Assembly: GCF_004368965.1 (NCBI RefSeq)
Contig: NZ_SORO01000004.1
Location: 62,001 to 126,000 of the forward strand
Source of the DNA: Leptospira meyeri
Lineage (GTDB): Bacteria > Spirochaetota > Leptospiria > Leptospirales > Leptospiraceae
DNA: 64,000 nt
Direction: 5' to 3'
Position 1 is the first letter of the stretch. Each line of letters starts with the position of its first letter. A program made the position numbers and the translations under genes. The notes under the pieces are model-generated. The model worked only from the letters and a program-made list of their open reading frames with translations, did not search any database and was not told the origin of the DNA. Below are positions 1-8,032 of this stretch, piece by piece.

Positions 1-133
1 GACAAATATGACCACGACTGAATTTGTCGTCAGGATCTCCCTTAAAACCTTGGATAGAACCATCTTTCAAGTCGATCTGAAGTCCACACATTGCCTCACA
101 TAAACTGCAAGACCGGTAATGAATTTGATGCAT
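1..133 (-). CDS. Molybdopterin oxidoreductase, N-terminal fragment (runs off left edge)
   Basis: Only the first 44 codons lie in the window. They read from an ATG at 133 and carry the four cysteines of the N-terminal [4Fe-4S] motif of the bis-MGD oxidoreductase family (formate dehydrogenase, nitrate reductase and relatives): C-x2-C-x3-C near residues 9-16 and a GHIC cysteine at residue 44. A good AGGAGAG ribosome site sits a few bases upstream of the ATG. It is the last visible gene of the minus-strand nitrate cluster and would use the cofactor made by moaCB and moeA. No twin-arginine signal is present, so it is probably cytoplasmic. The substrate cannot be told from this fragment. Confidence 0.8.
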   Translation of the reverse strand, partial: MHQIHYRSCSLCEAMCGLQIDLKDGSIQGFKGDPDDKFSRGHIC

Positions 134-191
134 AACTCTCTCCTAAGACGGAGATTCTAAGAGAGAGTTTTTTAAGATACAAGTGCAAAAC

Positions 192-217
192 GGATCGTGT
201 TTCGATAAAATCGATCC
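192..217. terminator. Weak hairpin between narK and the next gene
   Basis: A 6-bp stem (GGATCG / CGATCC) with a 14-nt loop lies just past the narK stop. On the plus strand it is followed by a T-run; on the minus strand, where the genes lie, only by GTTTTG. It may attenuate rather than end transcription into the molybdopterin oxidoreductase. The stem is short, so this is a weak call. Confidence 0.25.
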
Positions 218-227
218 ATTTTTTGTA

Positions 228-1583
228 TTAAGTGGCCGAAGCCAAAGACGTTTCTTTTTCAACCGGAGGTAATATTTTGTTCATTTCGTCGCCAACCTCT
301 TTTTCTTCTTCAGTTGAAAATCGAACAAGTAAGGTAAAGAAGGCGGCTACAGTTACAGTGACACCAATGATGAGTAACGCATTCTGGTAACTAAGATCTC
401 CTCTAAATAAAAATCCAGCAGAGACAGCACCAGCATTTCCACCAGCACCAACAATACCGGAGACGGCACCAATTGCTTTTTTATTCACAAAAGGGACAAC
501 AGAGAATGTGGCACCTTCTGACATCTGTACAAACAAACTAAAAACGATCATGGAGGAAATTGCAAGAATCAGTGAACTCATTTGCGAAAATAAAATCAAA
601 CAAAGTCCTTCTCCAGCTAAAACAGCTGATAACCAAATGACTCTTCCACGAAGACCCCATTTGATTCCAAATTTATCTCCAAAGGCACCACCAAGTGTTC
701 TTGCAAATAAATTCATTAAACCAAAAAGTCCAGCGATAAGTCCTGCAGTTGTTGGCGACAACTGAAACTGATCTACATAATATAACGCTGCGATATTGTT
801 GATAGTAAGTTCAATTCCAAAACAAGCACCATAAGCAAGAAACAACAACCAAACTCTAGGATCTTTGATGACTAACAAAAAGTTGCTAAGTGAATTTTTC
901 TTTCCACCTTGAAACGTGGGATAGGTTTCTTTGATATCTTTAAAGTTTCCACCAGGAGTATCTTGTGTTCCAAAATAATAAATGATACCCATAAAGAATA
1001 ATGCAGCACCAGGAACCACCATCGCAAGTCTCCAGGAAACTCCTGTAGTAAAACCAAAGGCAACAAAAAAACCAAAAAGGATTGGCATCACCATTTGTGT
1101 CACACCACCTCCTAAGTTTCCCCAACCTGCTGTTGTTGCATTTGCCGTACCAATGATATTAGGTGCAAACATAACAGAAGTATGGTATTGGGTGATTACA
1201 AAAGAAGCTCCAATCGCTCCAATGGCCAATCTTAATAACAAAAAAGAAAGATAACTATCGGCAAGCCCAATGCACATGACAGGGATAGATCCCAAAGTTA
1301 AAAGAATTGTATAGGAGATCCGTGGTCCAATTTTGTCACATAACCAGCCTATGAACAATCGCATAAAGATTGTTATGGCAACAGAGGCGATGATGATATT
1401 GCCAACTTGCGCCTTTGTTAAGGACAGTTCTTCTCTAACATAAACCATAAGTGGAGCAATTCCAAACCAACCAAAAAAACATAGAAAGAATGCAATCCAT
1501 GTTAGGTGAAAGGTGCGCATTTGTGGTGTCGCCAGGCTGAATAATTCGATTTTAGTTGCTTTCGCATGAGGTGTAATTGTCAC
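228..1583 (-). CDS. narK: Nitrate/nitrite transporter, MFS (NarK/NasA family)
   Basis: An approximately 450-residue inner-membrane MFS protein with about 12 hydrophobic segments. It shows the nitrate/nitrite porter features: a Gly-rich GWGNLGGG stretch in the middle of the N-terminal half, an RxxxGWLCDKIGPR-type loop after TM2, and a Gly/Ala-rich late helix (AVSGIVGAGGNAGAV). It should import nitrate, and perhaps handle nitrite, for the assimilatory enzymes encoded beside it. The frame is open up to a TTG at 1613, but a GTG at 1583 has an AAAGGAG ribosome site at the right distance (AGGAG at 1594-1598), so I prefer that start. A 205-bp gap separates it from moeA, so it may also have its own promoter. 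Confidence 0.9.
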   Translation of the reverse strand: MTITPHAKATKIELFSLATPQMRTFHLTWIAFFLCFFGWFGIAPLMVYVREELSLTKAQVGNIIIASVAITIFMRLFIGWLCDKIGPRISYTILLTLGSIPVMCIGLADSYLSFLLLRLAIGAIGASFVITQYHTSVMFAPNIIGTANATTAGWGNLGGGVTQMVMPILFGFFVAFGFTTGVSWRLAMVVPGAALFFMGIIYYFGTQDTPGGNFKDIKETYPTFQGGKKNSLSNFLLVIKDPRVWLLFLAYGACFGIELTINNIAALYYVDQFQLSPTTAGLIAGLFGLMNLFARTLGGAFGDKFGIKWGLRGRVIWLSAVLAGEGLCLILFSQMSSLILAISSMIVFSLFVQMSEGATFSVVPFVNKKAIGAVSGIVGAGGNAGAVSAGFLFRGDLSYQNALLIIGVTVTVAAFFTLLVRFSTEEEKEVGDEMNKILPPVEKETSLASAT

Positions 1584-1647
1584 GGGAAGTTTACTCCTTT
1601 TGCTAAAAAACAATGCAAAAAGCGTACCATAGCGCGAAATGTCCTAA

Positions 1648-1800
1648 AATGGGCTAAAACGCTTTGAAATTGAACTTTACGCTTATGGATTTCCCTCGTG
1701 TAGAAAATGTACTACAATCGGACAATATTTTGACCAAAAAACAAAAGATCTGTGTACGGAATGTACAAATGGAGAGAAAGATTTTTGTTTACCAAGGTAA
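1648..1800 (+). other. Start-less Cys-rich open frame, possible gene remnant
   Basis: On the strand opposite the narK/moeA gap, an open frame of 50 codons runs from a stop at 1645-1647 to TAA at 1798-1800. It contains C-x2-C, 14 residues, C-x2-C, 7 residues, C, a layout like a small zinc ribbon. It has no ATG, GTG or TTG in frame and no ribosome site, and its end overlaps the moeA stop on the other strand. It could be the tail of a decayed gene, a non-canonically started small protein, or chance. I cannot assign a function. Confidence 0.2.
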
Positions 1801-2979
1801 AAACTCGATAGTATCTTCTTTTTGAATTTGAGAAAGTTCGTTTGGAAAAATGGCAAGCCCGTCAGAGGAAATCCCAGCCCGTATGTCTCCGCTTCCATTA
1901 AAAGCAACAGGTGTCAGATAGGTTTTGTCGGAGGTTTCTAATTTTACAGGAAAAAATTCCGTAAGAGAACCTTTTTTTTGTTTGGTGGTAGAAAAGGGGA
2001 GTTTATAAACAGGATGGATTGTTAGCCCGAATGATTGTCGTAAATATGGTTCTAAAAAAATACGTGAACATGTTTGTACGCTGAATGGGTTTCCTGGCAT
2101 TCCGAAAACAATGGTGCCGTTTCGTTTTCCAAACCAAATTGGTTTTCCTGGTTTGATTGCCGATTTGTGAAAAATAAGTTCTACACCTAATTTATGTAAA
2201 ATGGATGGAACTAAGTCCATATTACCCATCGACACTCCACCAGAAAGAATTAAAATATCACCTTCTAACCCACATTTTATGGATTCCGTCATTATTGATT
2301 CAATATCTTGAACATGAGTGATTAATTTTGGTGAGATTTTGAATTTGGATAAAATAGAACTAATTGTAAAAGAATTCGAATCTCTGATTTGGTAAGGGAG
2401 CGGTGTTTGGTGAATTGAAACCACTTCGTTTCCGGTAGAAATAATATGGACTTTGGGTGATTGGACAACAGGAACTTTTTCTTTTCCGAGACTTGCAAGT
2501 AGTGAGATTTCTGAAGTGCCAATTTGGATACCTTTGGGTAAAACTAGCTGGTTTTTCTTTACATCTTCACCTTGTTTGGCGATATTATTCCATGGTTTAA
2601 CTTCTTGAATCGAAAAAGAAACTTGTTTTTTGTTGTTCGATTCGTTTAGAATACAATCTTCAATTTTAATCACAACATCAAATCCATTTGGTACGGGAGC
2701 ACCTGTCATGATCCGAATAGCCTCATCTCCCGATTCTAGTTGGATATTACTTCCTGCAGGGAGTTCTTTTTTATAAACGTAGACTTTGTTCGGAGAAAAA
2801 TCACCTGAAAAAATAGCAAATCCGTCCATCGCCGAACGGTGGAATGGTGGATAATCTCTATCTGCAGTGACTGGTTCTGCAAGGACTCTACCAAAAGATT
2901 GCTCTAATGAAATGACTTCCGTGGGATAAATTTTTGTTTCTGAAAGAATTTTACTGAGAGCTTCCTGATAAGATATCAA
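1789..2979 (-). CDS. moeA: Molybdopterin molybdenumtransferase MoeA
   Basis: MoeA inserts molybdate into adenylylated molybdopterin, the last common step of molybdenum cofactor synthesis, in the cytoplasm. The 396-residue length is near the usual ~400. Family signatures are visible: the early DRDYPPFHRSAMDGFA block, the IMTGAPVPNG motif near residue 90, the central STGNE and GGVSMGNMD (mogA-like domain) motifs, and FGMPGNPFS near residue 300. The start is a TTG overlapping the moaCB stop by four bases (TTGA), with a GAGGTGAAGG ribosome site inside the end of moaCB, so translation is probably coupled. Its products serve the nitrate reductase at 8033 and the oxidoreductase at the left edge. Confidence 0.93.
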   Translation of the reverse strand: MISYQEALSKILSETKIYPTEVISLEQSFGRVLAEPVTADRDYPPFHRSAMDGFAIFSGDFSPNKVYVYKKELPAGSNIQLESGDEAIRIMTGAPVPNGFDVVIKIEDCILNESNNKKQVSFSIQEVKPWNNIAKQGEDVKKNQLVLPKGIQIGTSEISLLASLGKEKVPVVQSPKVHIISTGNEVVSIHQTPLPYQIRDSNSFTISSILSKFKISPKLITHVQDIESIMTESIKCGLEGDILILSGGVSMGNMDLVPSILHKLGVELIFHKSAIKPGKPIWFGKRNGTIVFGMPGNPFSVQTCSRIFLEPYLRQSFGLTIHPVYKLPFSTTKQKKGSLTEFFPVKLETSDKTYLTPVAFNGSGDIRAGISSDGLAIFPNELSQIQKEDTIEFLPW

Positions 2980-3890
2980 TGACCTTCACCTCTCATCATT
3001 TTTTTTGCATGAAAGATGGCAGGTAAAATCGCAGTCATACTTTCTTTTGCCCCGTTGCTACTTCCTGGAATAGTAACTATGAGTGATTTCCCAATCCTCC
3101 CGGCAAGAGAACGAGATAACATTGCAAAGGGAGTTCTATCTTGTCCAAAGGAACGCATTACCTCAGCGATACCAGGGATTTCCTGCTCTAACATTTGTCT
3201 AATGGCGTCGGTAGTATTGTCTCTAGGTCCAAGACCCGTACCCCCAGTAGTAACAATTAAGTCAATTTTTTCTGAACTCCAATTGGAGATCACTTTTTGA
3301 ATTTCCGTTGGTTCATCCGGTACAATTAGTATTTCTAAAACTTCTACTCCTTCTGCTTGGAGAAGTTCAGCAATTACCTTTCCTGATCCATCTTCTTTTT
3401 TACCAGCAAAACAAGAATCTGAACAAACCAATATCTTTGCATTCGATCCACTTGCGAATTTTGAGATTTGTGAATCCGTTTTTCCGCCTTTTTTTTCTAA
3501 AAGTTTGATAGAAGAAATTTCAATTTCTTTATCGATTGGTTTTAATAGATCGTAAATGACAAGGGCTGCTACTGTAACACCTGTAAGGGCTTCCATTTCA
3601 ATTCCTGTTTTGCCGATTGACTTTGCTTGCGTTTGGATTCGGATAGCATTTTTTGGCTCTAGAATTTCGAAATGAATGGAAAAAGAATCAATTGGAACCG
3701 GATGGCAATGAGGAATTAACTCAGCTGTTTTTTTAGATCCAAGTAGTGCAGCTGCTTTGGCTACACCAAAGATATCTCCTTTTGGAAGATTGTTTGCTTT
3801 AACCCTTTCAATCGTGTTGGGATTACAATATACATATCCCTCGGCTTCTGCATACCGAAGTGTGGTTCTTTTTCCTGTGATATCATTCAT
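2976..3890 (-). CDS. moaCB: MoaC-MoaB/MogA fusion, molybdenum cofactor biosynthesis
   Basis: Two complete cofactor enzymes are joined. Residues 1-150 are MoaC (cyclic pyranopterin monophosphate synthase), recognised by the PHCHP motif, the GKTGIEMEALTGV block and the closing KKGGKT. Residues about 155-304 are a MoaB/MogA molybdopterin adenylyltransferase with VTTGGTGLGPRDNT and IPGSSNGAKE motifs. The fused protein therefore covers an early step and the adenylylation step that precedes MoeA. A GGGATAGGA ribosome site precedes the ATG, and the gene lies 9 bp after cobA. Sites for MoaA, MoaD and MoaE are not in the window and must be encoded elsewhere. MoaCB fusions are known in other bacteria. 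Confidence 0.93.
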   Translation of the reverse strand: MNDITGKRTTLRYAEAEGYVYCNPNTIERVKANNLPKGDIFGVAKAAALLGSKKTAELIPHCHPVPIDSFSIHFEILEPKNAIRIQTQAKSIGKTGIEMEALTGVTVAALVIYDLLKPIDKEIEISSIKLLEKKGGKTDSQISKFASGSNAKILVCSDSCFAGKKEDGSGKVIAELLQAEGVEVLEILIVPDEPTEIQKVISNWSSEKIDLIVTTGGTGLGPRDNTTDAIRQMLEQEIPGIAEVMRSFGQDRTPFAMLSRSLAGRIGKSLIVTIPGSSNGAKESMTAILPAIFHAKKMMRGEGH

Positions 3891-3899
3891 TCCTATCCC

Positions 3900-4691
3900 T
3901 TATAGGGATGTGAGAATGGAAGAATAGTCATTTTTCAAAATTTCCATCTCTCTATAGAATCTGACAATCTCTCCGATCACAAGAATGGCAGGGGATTTGA
4001 CTTGGTTTTCTAGAATGATGGACTGGATTGAATCTAGATTCCCTGTAAAAACTCGTTCTGTGTTTAAAGTTGCATTTTGGATGACCGCAATATGGGTTTC
4101 GCTAGAGTTCCCTGCAACCAATAGTTCTGATACAATGAGGTCGATTGAATTAAGCCCCATATAGACAATGATCGTTTTACCAACACAGTTTAGGTTTTTA
4201 AAAGAATCTGAGTTAACTCCATCTTTTTTGTGGCCTGATAAAAACAAAATTTCTCTCGCATAATCTCTATGGGTTAGTGGGAATCCCAGGGAAGACGCCA
4301 CACCTGAGGCTGTTGTGATTCCAGCAATAATCTCGCAAGAGATTCCTGCGGAAATAAGGTTTGAATACTCTTCACCGACTCTTCCGAATATAGATGGGTC
4401 ACCACCTTTTAATCTTACCACTGTTTTATACTCATTTGCGGCTTGGATGAGTTTTGTATTAATTTCGTCTTGTAAACAACTATGGATACCTAATCTTTTT
4501 CCAACATAGACCATTTGGATTTTTTTTCGACAAACACCTAAAATTCTAGGGGAAACCAAATCGTCATAAAAAACAATATCTGCTTTGCGTAATGTTTTTA
4601 ATGCTTTGACAGTCAGAAGATCTGGATCTCCCGGACCTGCTCCCACTAGATACACTTTACCTTTGTTTGTTCTTTTGTTGAGGGTATCCAT
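3900..4691 (-). CDS. cobA: Uroporphyrinogen-III C-methyltransferase (SUMT)
   Basis: SUMT transfers two methyl groups from SAM to uroporphyrinogen III to give precorrin-2, the siroheme precursor. The protein begins with VYLVGAGPGDPDLLT, then shows VYVGKRLG, VRLKGGDPSIFGR and an AGITTASGVAS block, all standard for CobA/CysG-C. It lacks the CysG dehydrogenase/ferrochelatase part, so those steps must be encoded elsewhere. The open frame reaches a TTG at 4700 directly after the nirD stop, but the ATG at 4691 fits the family start better; neither has a clear ribosome site. Lying between nirD and moaCB, its clear job is to supply siroheme for NirB. Confidence 0.9.
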   Translation of the reverse strand: MDTLNKRTNKGKVYLVGAGPGDPDLLTVKALKTLRKADIVFYDDLVSPRILGVCRKKIQMVYVGKRLGIHSCLQDEINTKLIQAANEYKTVVRLKGGDPSIFGRVGEEYSNLISAGISCEIIAGITTASGVASSLGFPLTHRDYAREILFLSGHKKDGVNSDSFKNLNCVGKTIIVYMGLNSIDLIVSELLVAGNSSETHIAVIQNATLNTERVFTGNLDSIQSIILENQVKSPAILVIGEIVRFYREMEILKNDYSSILTSL

Positions 4692-4700
4692 ATATACCAA

Positions 4701-5069
4701 TTAACTATTGCTACATGAAGATGAATCTATCTCTAAGTATACAGATCCATTTTCGACAATCACTGGATAAACATTGACTTTGTAGTTTTCTCCACTTAGG
4801 CAATCTCCGTTAGTGAGCGAAAAGTTTCTTTTATGCAGTGGACAAACTATTTTTGGCTCTCCATTATTATCTCCCAAAAACCCCCGAGACAATACCATAT
4901 CACCGGTATGTGGGCAGGCGTTATCGCAAGCATACCATTCATTTCGAGATTCAAAATAGAATATGGCAATTTGTTTCTCTCCCACTTTTGCAGAGACTCC
5001 ACCTTCTTTTTCAAAATCAGAAACTGGACCTATTAAAACTCGTTCTTTGTTTTTGATACTTGTTCCCAT
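4701..5069 (-). CDS. nirD: Nitrite reductase small subunit NirD (Rieske-like)
   Basis: A 122-residue Rieske-fold protein that forms the small subunit of cytoplasmic NADH-nitrite reductase. Unlike many NirD proteins it keeps the full cluster ligands: C-P-H at about residue 52 and C-P-L-H at about residue 96, so it may bind a real [2Fe-2S] centre. It follows nirB by 10 bp with an AGGAG ribosome site before the ATG, and its stop lies just before cobA. An alternative label would be a generic Rieske ferredoxin of the NirD/NasE type; the context makes NirD much the best call. Confidence 0.9.
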   Translation of the reverse strand: MGTSIKNKERVLIGPVSDFEKEGGVSAKVGEKQIAIFYFESRNEWYACDNACPHTGDMVLSRGFLGDNNGEPKIVCPLHKRNFSLTNGDCLSGENYKVNVYPVIVENGSVYLEIDSSSCSNS

Positions 5070-5079
5070 TTTGGTTCTC

Positions 5080-7602
5080 CTATTGCGAATTTACTAAATC
5101 TTTTTCCACCCAATCCACTGGACGAATTTGCCCGCGTTCTTCAATGAACTTGATATTTGGATCTATTTCAGCGCTGTTAACAAAATGTCTAAACTTCTTT
5201 TGTTTTTCTGGATCTTCTACAACGTCTTTCCATTCACAGAGGTAAGTATTCACAAGAGCATTCATTTCTTCATCAAGTTGTGAATTGATACCCAATCGAT
5301 CATTAATAACCACATCTTTTAAATATTCAATCCCACCTTCCAATTGTTCCAACCAAGTAGAAGTCCTCATTAGTTTATCCGCTGTTCGTATATAAAACAT
5401 CATATAGCGGTCGATGTACTTGATACAAGTATCTTCATCTAAATCTTCGGCAAAAAGGATTGCATGTTTCGGGTTTACACCTCCGTTTCCACCAATATAA
5501 AGATTCCAACCTCTTTCTGTTGCAATGATTCCGAAGTCTTTCCCGCGAGCTTCTGCACATTCGCGGATACAACCGGACACTCCGCACTTTAATTTATGTG
5601 GAGCTCGAATGCCTTTGTATCGTTCTTCTAATTTGATTGCAAAAGATGTGCTGTCTTGAACACCGAACCGGCACCAGGTAGAGCCAACACAACTTTTAAC
5701 AGTTCGCATTGATTTTCCATAAGCATGTCCACTTTCAAATCCAAACTCAATCAAGTCTTTCCAAATGGCTGGGAGTTGGTCGATTCTTGCACCTAATAAG
5801 TCAATCCGTTGTCCACCCGTGATTTTGCAGTATAGATTATACTTTTTGGCTACGTCTCCAATGGCAATGAGTTTGTCAGGGGTAATTTCTCCACCTGGGA
5901 TTCGAGGGACAACGGAATAGGTTCCCCCCCTTTGTATATTTGCAAGGTATTTGTCATTTGTATCTTGGATTTCTCTATGTTTTAAGATTGGTTCGTTCCA
6001 TATACTTGCAAGAATCGATGCAACAGCAGGTTTACAAACTTCACATCCATTTCCTCGGCCAAGTTCTTTGATCACATCTGGAAAAGTTTTTAATGACTTT
6101 ACTTTGATGACTTGGAAAAGTTCTTTTCTGGAATATTTGAAATGTTCGCAGAGATGTTCTGTGACTACTTTTCCTTGGACTTTTAATTCTGCTTTTAGGA
6201 TTGAATTTACTTGTGGTAAACAACCACCACATCCACTTCCAGCTTTGGAACAATTTTTTAAACTGGTAATGTCATAACATTCTTTTTCACGAATGGCTTT
6301 TAGAATATCGCCTTTGGACACATTATTACAGGAGCAGATTTTTGCTTCATCTGGCAATATATCTGCGCCAAATAAGTTCTCTGCAGACACAGAGCCAACA
6401 ATTAAAGTCTCCGGCTCCTCAGGAAGTTCCATTTTATTCAAATAAAAAGACAAAAGGTTCCCATAGGCTTTTGCGTCTCCAACAAGGATACCTCCGAGTA
6501 AATATTTCCCGTCCGGAGATATGACTAATTTTTTATAAACACCGCTTCTTGGATTTTTAAAAACAATAGGTATATGTTCGGCTTGCCCAAGTGCATCACC
6601 GAAAGAAGCCACTTCAACACCAATTAATTTTAGTTTGGTGGATAAATCTGATCCTGTGTAAACTTTTGGTTTACTACCTGGGCTACATAAGTTAAAAGCA
6701 AGAGTCTCGGCCATTTCATATCCGGGTGCCACAAGTCCATATATAAAATTTCTATGTAATGCTACTTCTCCAATCGCATAGATGCCGTATACGTTTGTCC
6801 CCATACCATCGTCAACGATGATACCACCACGTTCACCAACGGCAATCCCGGCTTCTTTTGCCAATTCATCTCTTGGACGAATTCCAGCTGATACAATCAA
6901 CATATCAAACTGTAGGTTGCCTCCATCTTTGAATTCAAATCCCTCTATTTTTTCATTCCCAAGGACTTTTTCTGTTTGTTTGTTTAAATGAATCTCAACA
7001 CCAATTTCTTCAATTTTTGATTTTAAAATAGAAGCCCCACCATCATCCAATTGCCTTGGCATAAGCCTTGGAGCAAATTCAATAACATGTGTTTCTTTTC
7101 CCAAATCGACTAAAGCTTTTGCTGCTTCAAGTCCTAGTAGTCCACCACCTAACACAGCGGCCTTTTTTATTTTTTTGCTGTATTCCATTGTTTGTTCGAG
7201 ATCTTCAATGGTTCTATAAATAAAAACTCCTTCTTTATCTAAACCTTCGAGGGGAGGAACAAAGGGTGAGGAACCAGTTGCAAAAATCAATTCGTCAAAT
7301 TCTAGTTCAGTTCCTAAATTTGTTACTAACTTACGTTTAATGGTGTCTATGGATATGGCAGGTTCAGATAATAACAATTTGATTCCGTTAGATCTATACC
7401 AGTCGGGTGGACAAAGGTACAAAGAATCTGCAGATTTATCGGCAAAGTATTCAGAAAGATGGACCCGATCATAAGCGCGCCTTGGTTCTTCTCCAAGAAC
7501 TGTGATTTCAAATTTGTCTGTGCCACCAAACTCCACCAATTTTTCGCAGAATCTGTGCCCAACCATACCGTTTCCGATGACGATTAACTTTCGCTTGATC
7601 AT
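5080..7602 (-). CDS. nirB: NADH-dependent nitrite reductase large subunit NirB
   Basis: Reduces nitrite to ammonium with NADH in the cytoplasm. The 840-residue length matches E. coli NirB. Domain order: FAD/NAD oxidoreductase (residues 1-400, with VIGNGMVGHRFCE and LGGGLLGLEAA dinucleotide motifs), a BFD-like [2Fe-2S] domain starting at the CSCNNV cysteines near 422, a second Cys-containing linker, then a ferredoxin-like half domain and the siroheme/[4Fe-4S] domain with C-x5-C and C-x3-C near residues 635-680. It is the first gene of the minus-strand operon with nirD, cobA, moaCB and moeA. An AGGGTAAC ribosome site precedes the ATG. Its promoter must lie in the 430-bp gap shared with the nitrate reductase gene. 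Confidence 0.95.
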   Translation of the reverse strand: MIKRKLIVIGNGMVGHRFCEKLVEFGGTDKFEITVLGEEPRRAYDRVHLSEYFADKSADSLYLCPPDWYRSNGIKLLLSEPAISIDTIKRKLVTNLGTELEFDELIFATGSSPFVPPLEGLDKEGVFIYRTIEDLEQTMEYSKKIKKAAVLGGGLLGLEAAKALVDLGKETHVIEFAPRLMPRQLDDGGASILKSKIEEIGVEIHLNKQTEKVLGNEKIEGFEFKDGGNLQFDMLIVSAGIRPRDELAKEAGIAVGERGGIIVDDGMGTNVYGIYAIGEVALHRNFIYGLVAPGYEMAETLAFNLCSPGSKPKVYTGSDLSTKLKLIGVEVASFGDALGQAEHIPIVFKNPRSGVYKKLVISPDGKYLLGGILVGDAKAYGNLLSFYLNKMELPEEPETLIVGSVSAENLFGADILPDEAKICSCNNVSKGDILKAIREKECYDITSLKNCSKAGSGCGGCLPQVNSILKAELKVQGKVVTEHLCEHFKYSRKELFQVIKVKSLKTFPDVIKELGRGNGCEVCKPAVASILASIWNEPILKHREIQDTNDKYLANIQRGGTYSVVPRIPGGEITPDKLIAIGDVAKKYNLYCKITGGQRIDLLGARIDQLPAIWKDLIEFGFESGHAYGKSMRTVKSCVGSTWCRFGVQDSTSFAIKLEERYKGIRAPHKLKCGVSGCIRECAEARGKDFGIIATERGWNLYIGGNGGVNPKHAILFAEDLDEDTCIKYIDRYMMFYIRTADKLMRTSTWLEQLEGGIEYLKDVVINDRLGINSQLDEEMNALVNTYLCEWKDVVEDPEKQKKFRHFVNSAEIDPNIKFIEERGQIRPVDWVEKDLVNSQ

Positions 7603-8032
7603 TTTGTTACCCTACCTGGATCCAAAAGTATTCCGACTGACGACCTAGAATGGTTCCAATCTTCCTACTATATGCACGAAGTGTACCTAAGAGAGGCAGC
7701 TAGTTTAAAAATCCGACTGGTTTGAGGCCGAACTTAGGGAATTCAGAGAGACTAACCAAGAAAAGAGGAGGAATCATTCAGATTCTAAGGTTATCAACTC
7801 GATTTCGGTAGCGAGTTTCCAAAGTAACTGAGTTTCCTTTTCCAACTGCTTTCTTCTTTTTTATTAGAATCTAATGAATATGTACGTTTTATACGCAAAA
7901 TGTTAAACGAAAAATTTGAACCTTTCGGATTCCAAATTTCAAATTGGGAAGATTTAGCTCAAATTCATATTGGAATAAGCATTTTTATGAATTTTTCAGC
8001 AATTGGCATAGTTATTGCTGGTTGGTTCCGTG
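7603..8032. promoter_or_regulatory. Divergent control region between nirB and the nitrate reductase gene
   Basis: These 430 bp hold no convincing gene and must carry the promoters of both nitrate units. A hairpin AACTCG-N10-CGAGTT lies at 7796-7817. No perfect promoter pair and no clear NtcA, NasR or CRP/FNR site could be picked out by eye. The region is long for this compact genome, which suggests leader RNA or several operator sites. Confidence 0.5.

Noticed and set aside
1584..1613. TTG start for NarK
   Set aside because: GTG at 1583 has a well-spaced AAAGGAG; the TTG has none.
1753..1767. TGTAC-N5-GTACA palindrome as a narK operator
   Set aside because: It coincides with Cys/Thr codons of the Cys-rich frame, and no copy was found in the nirB control region, so it is not listed as a site.
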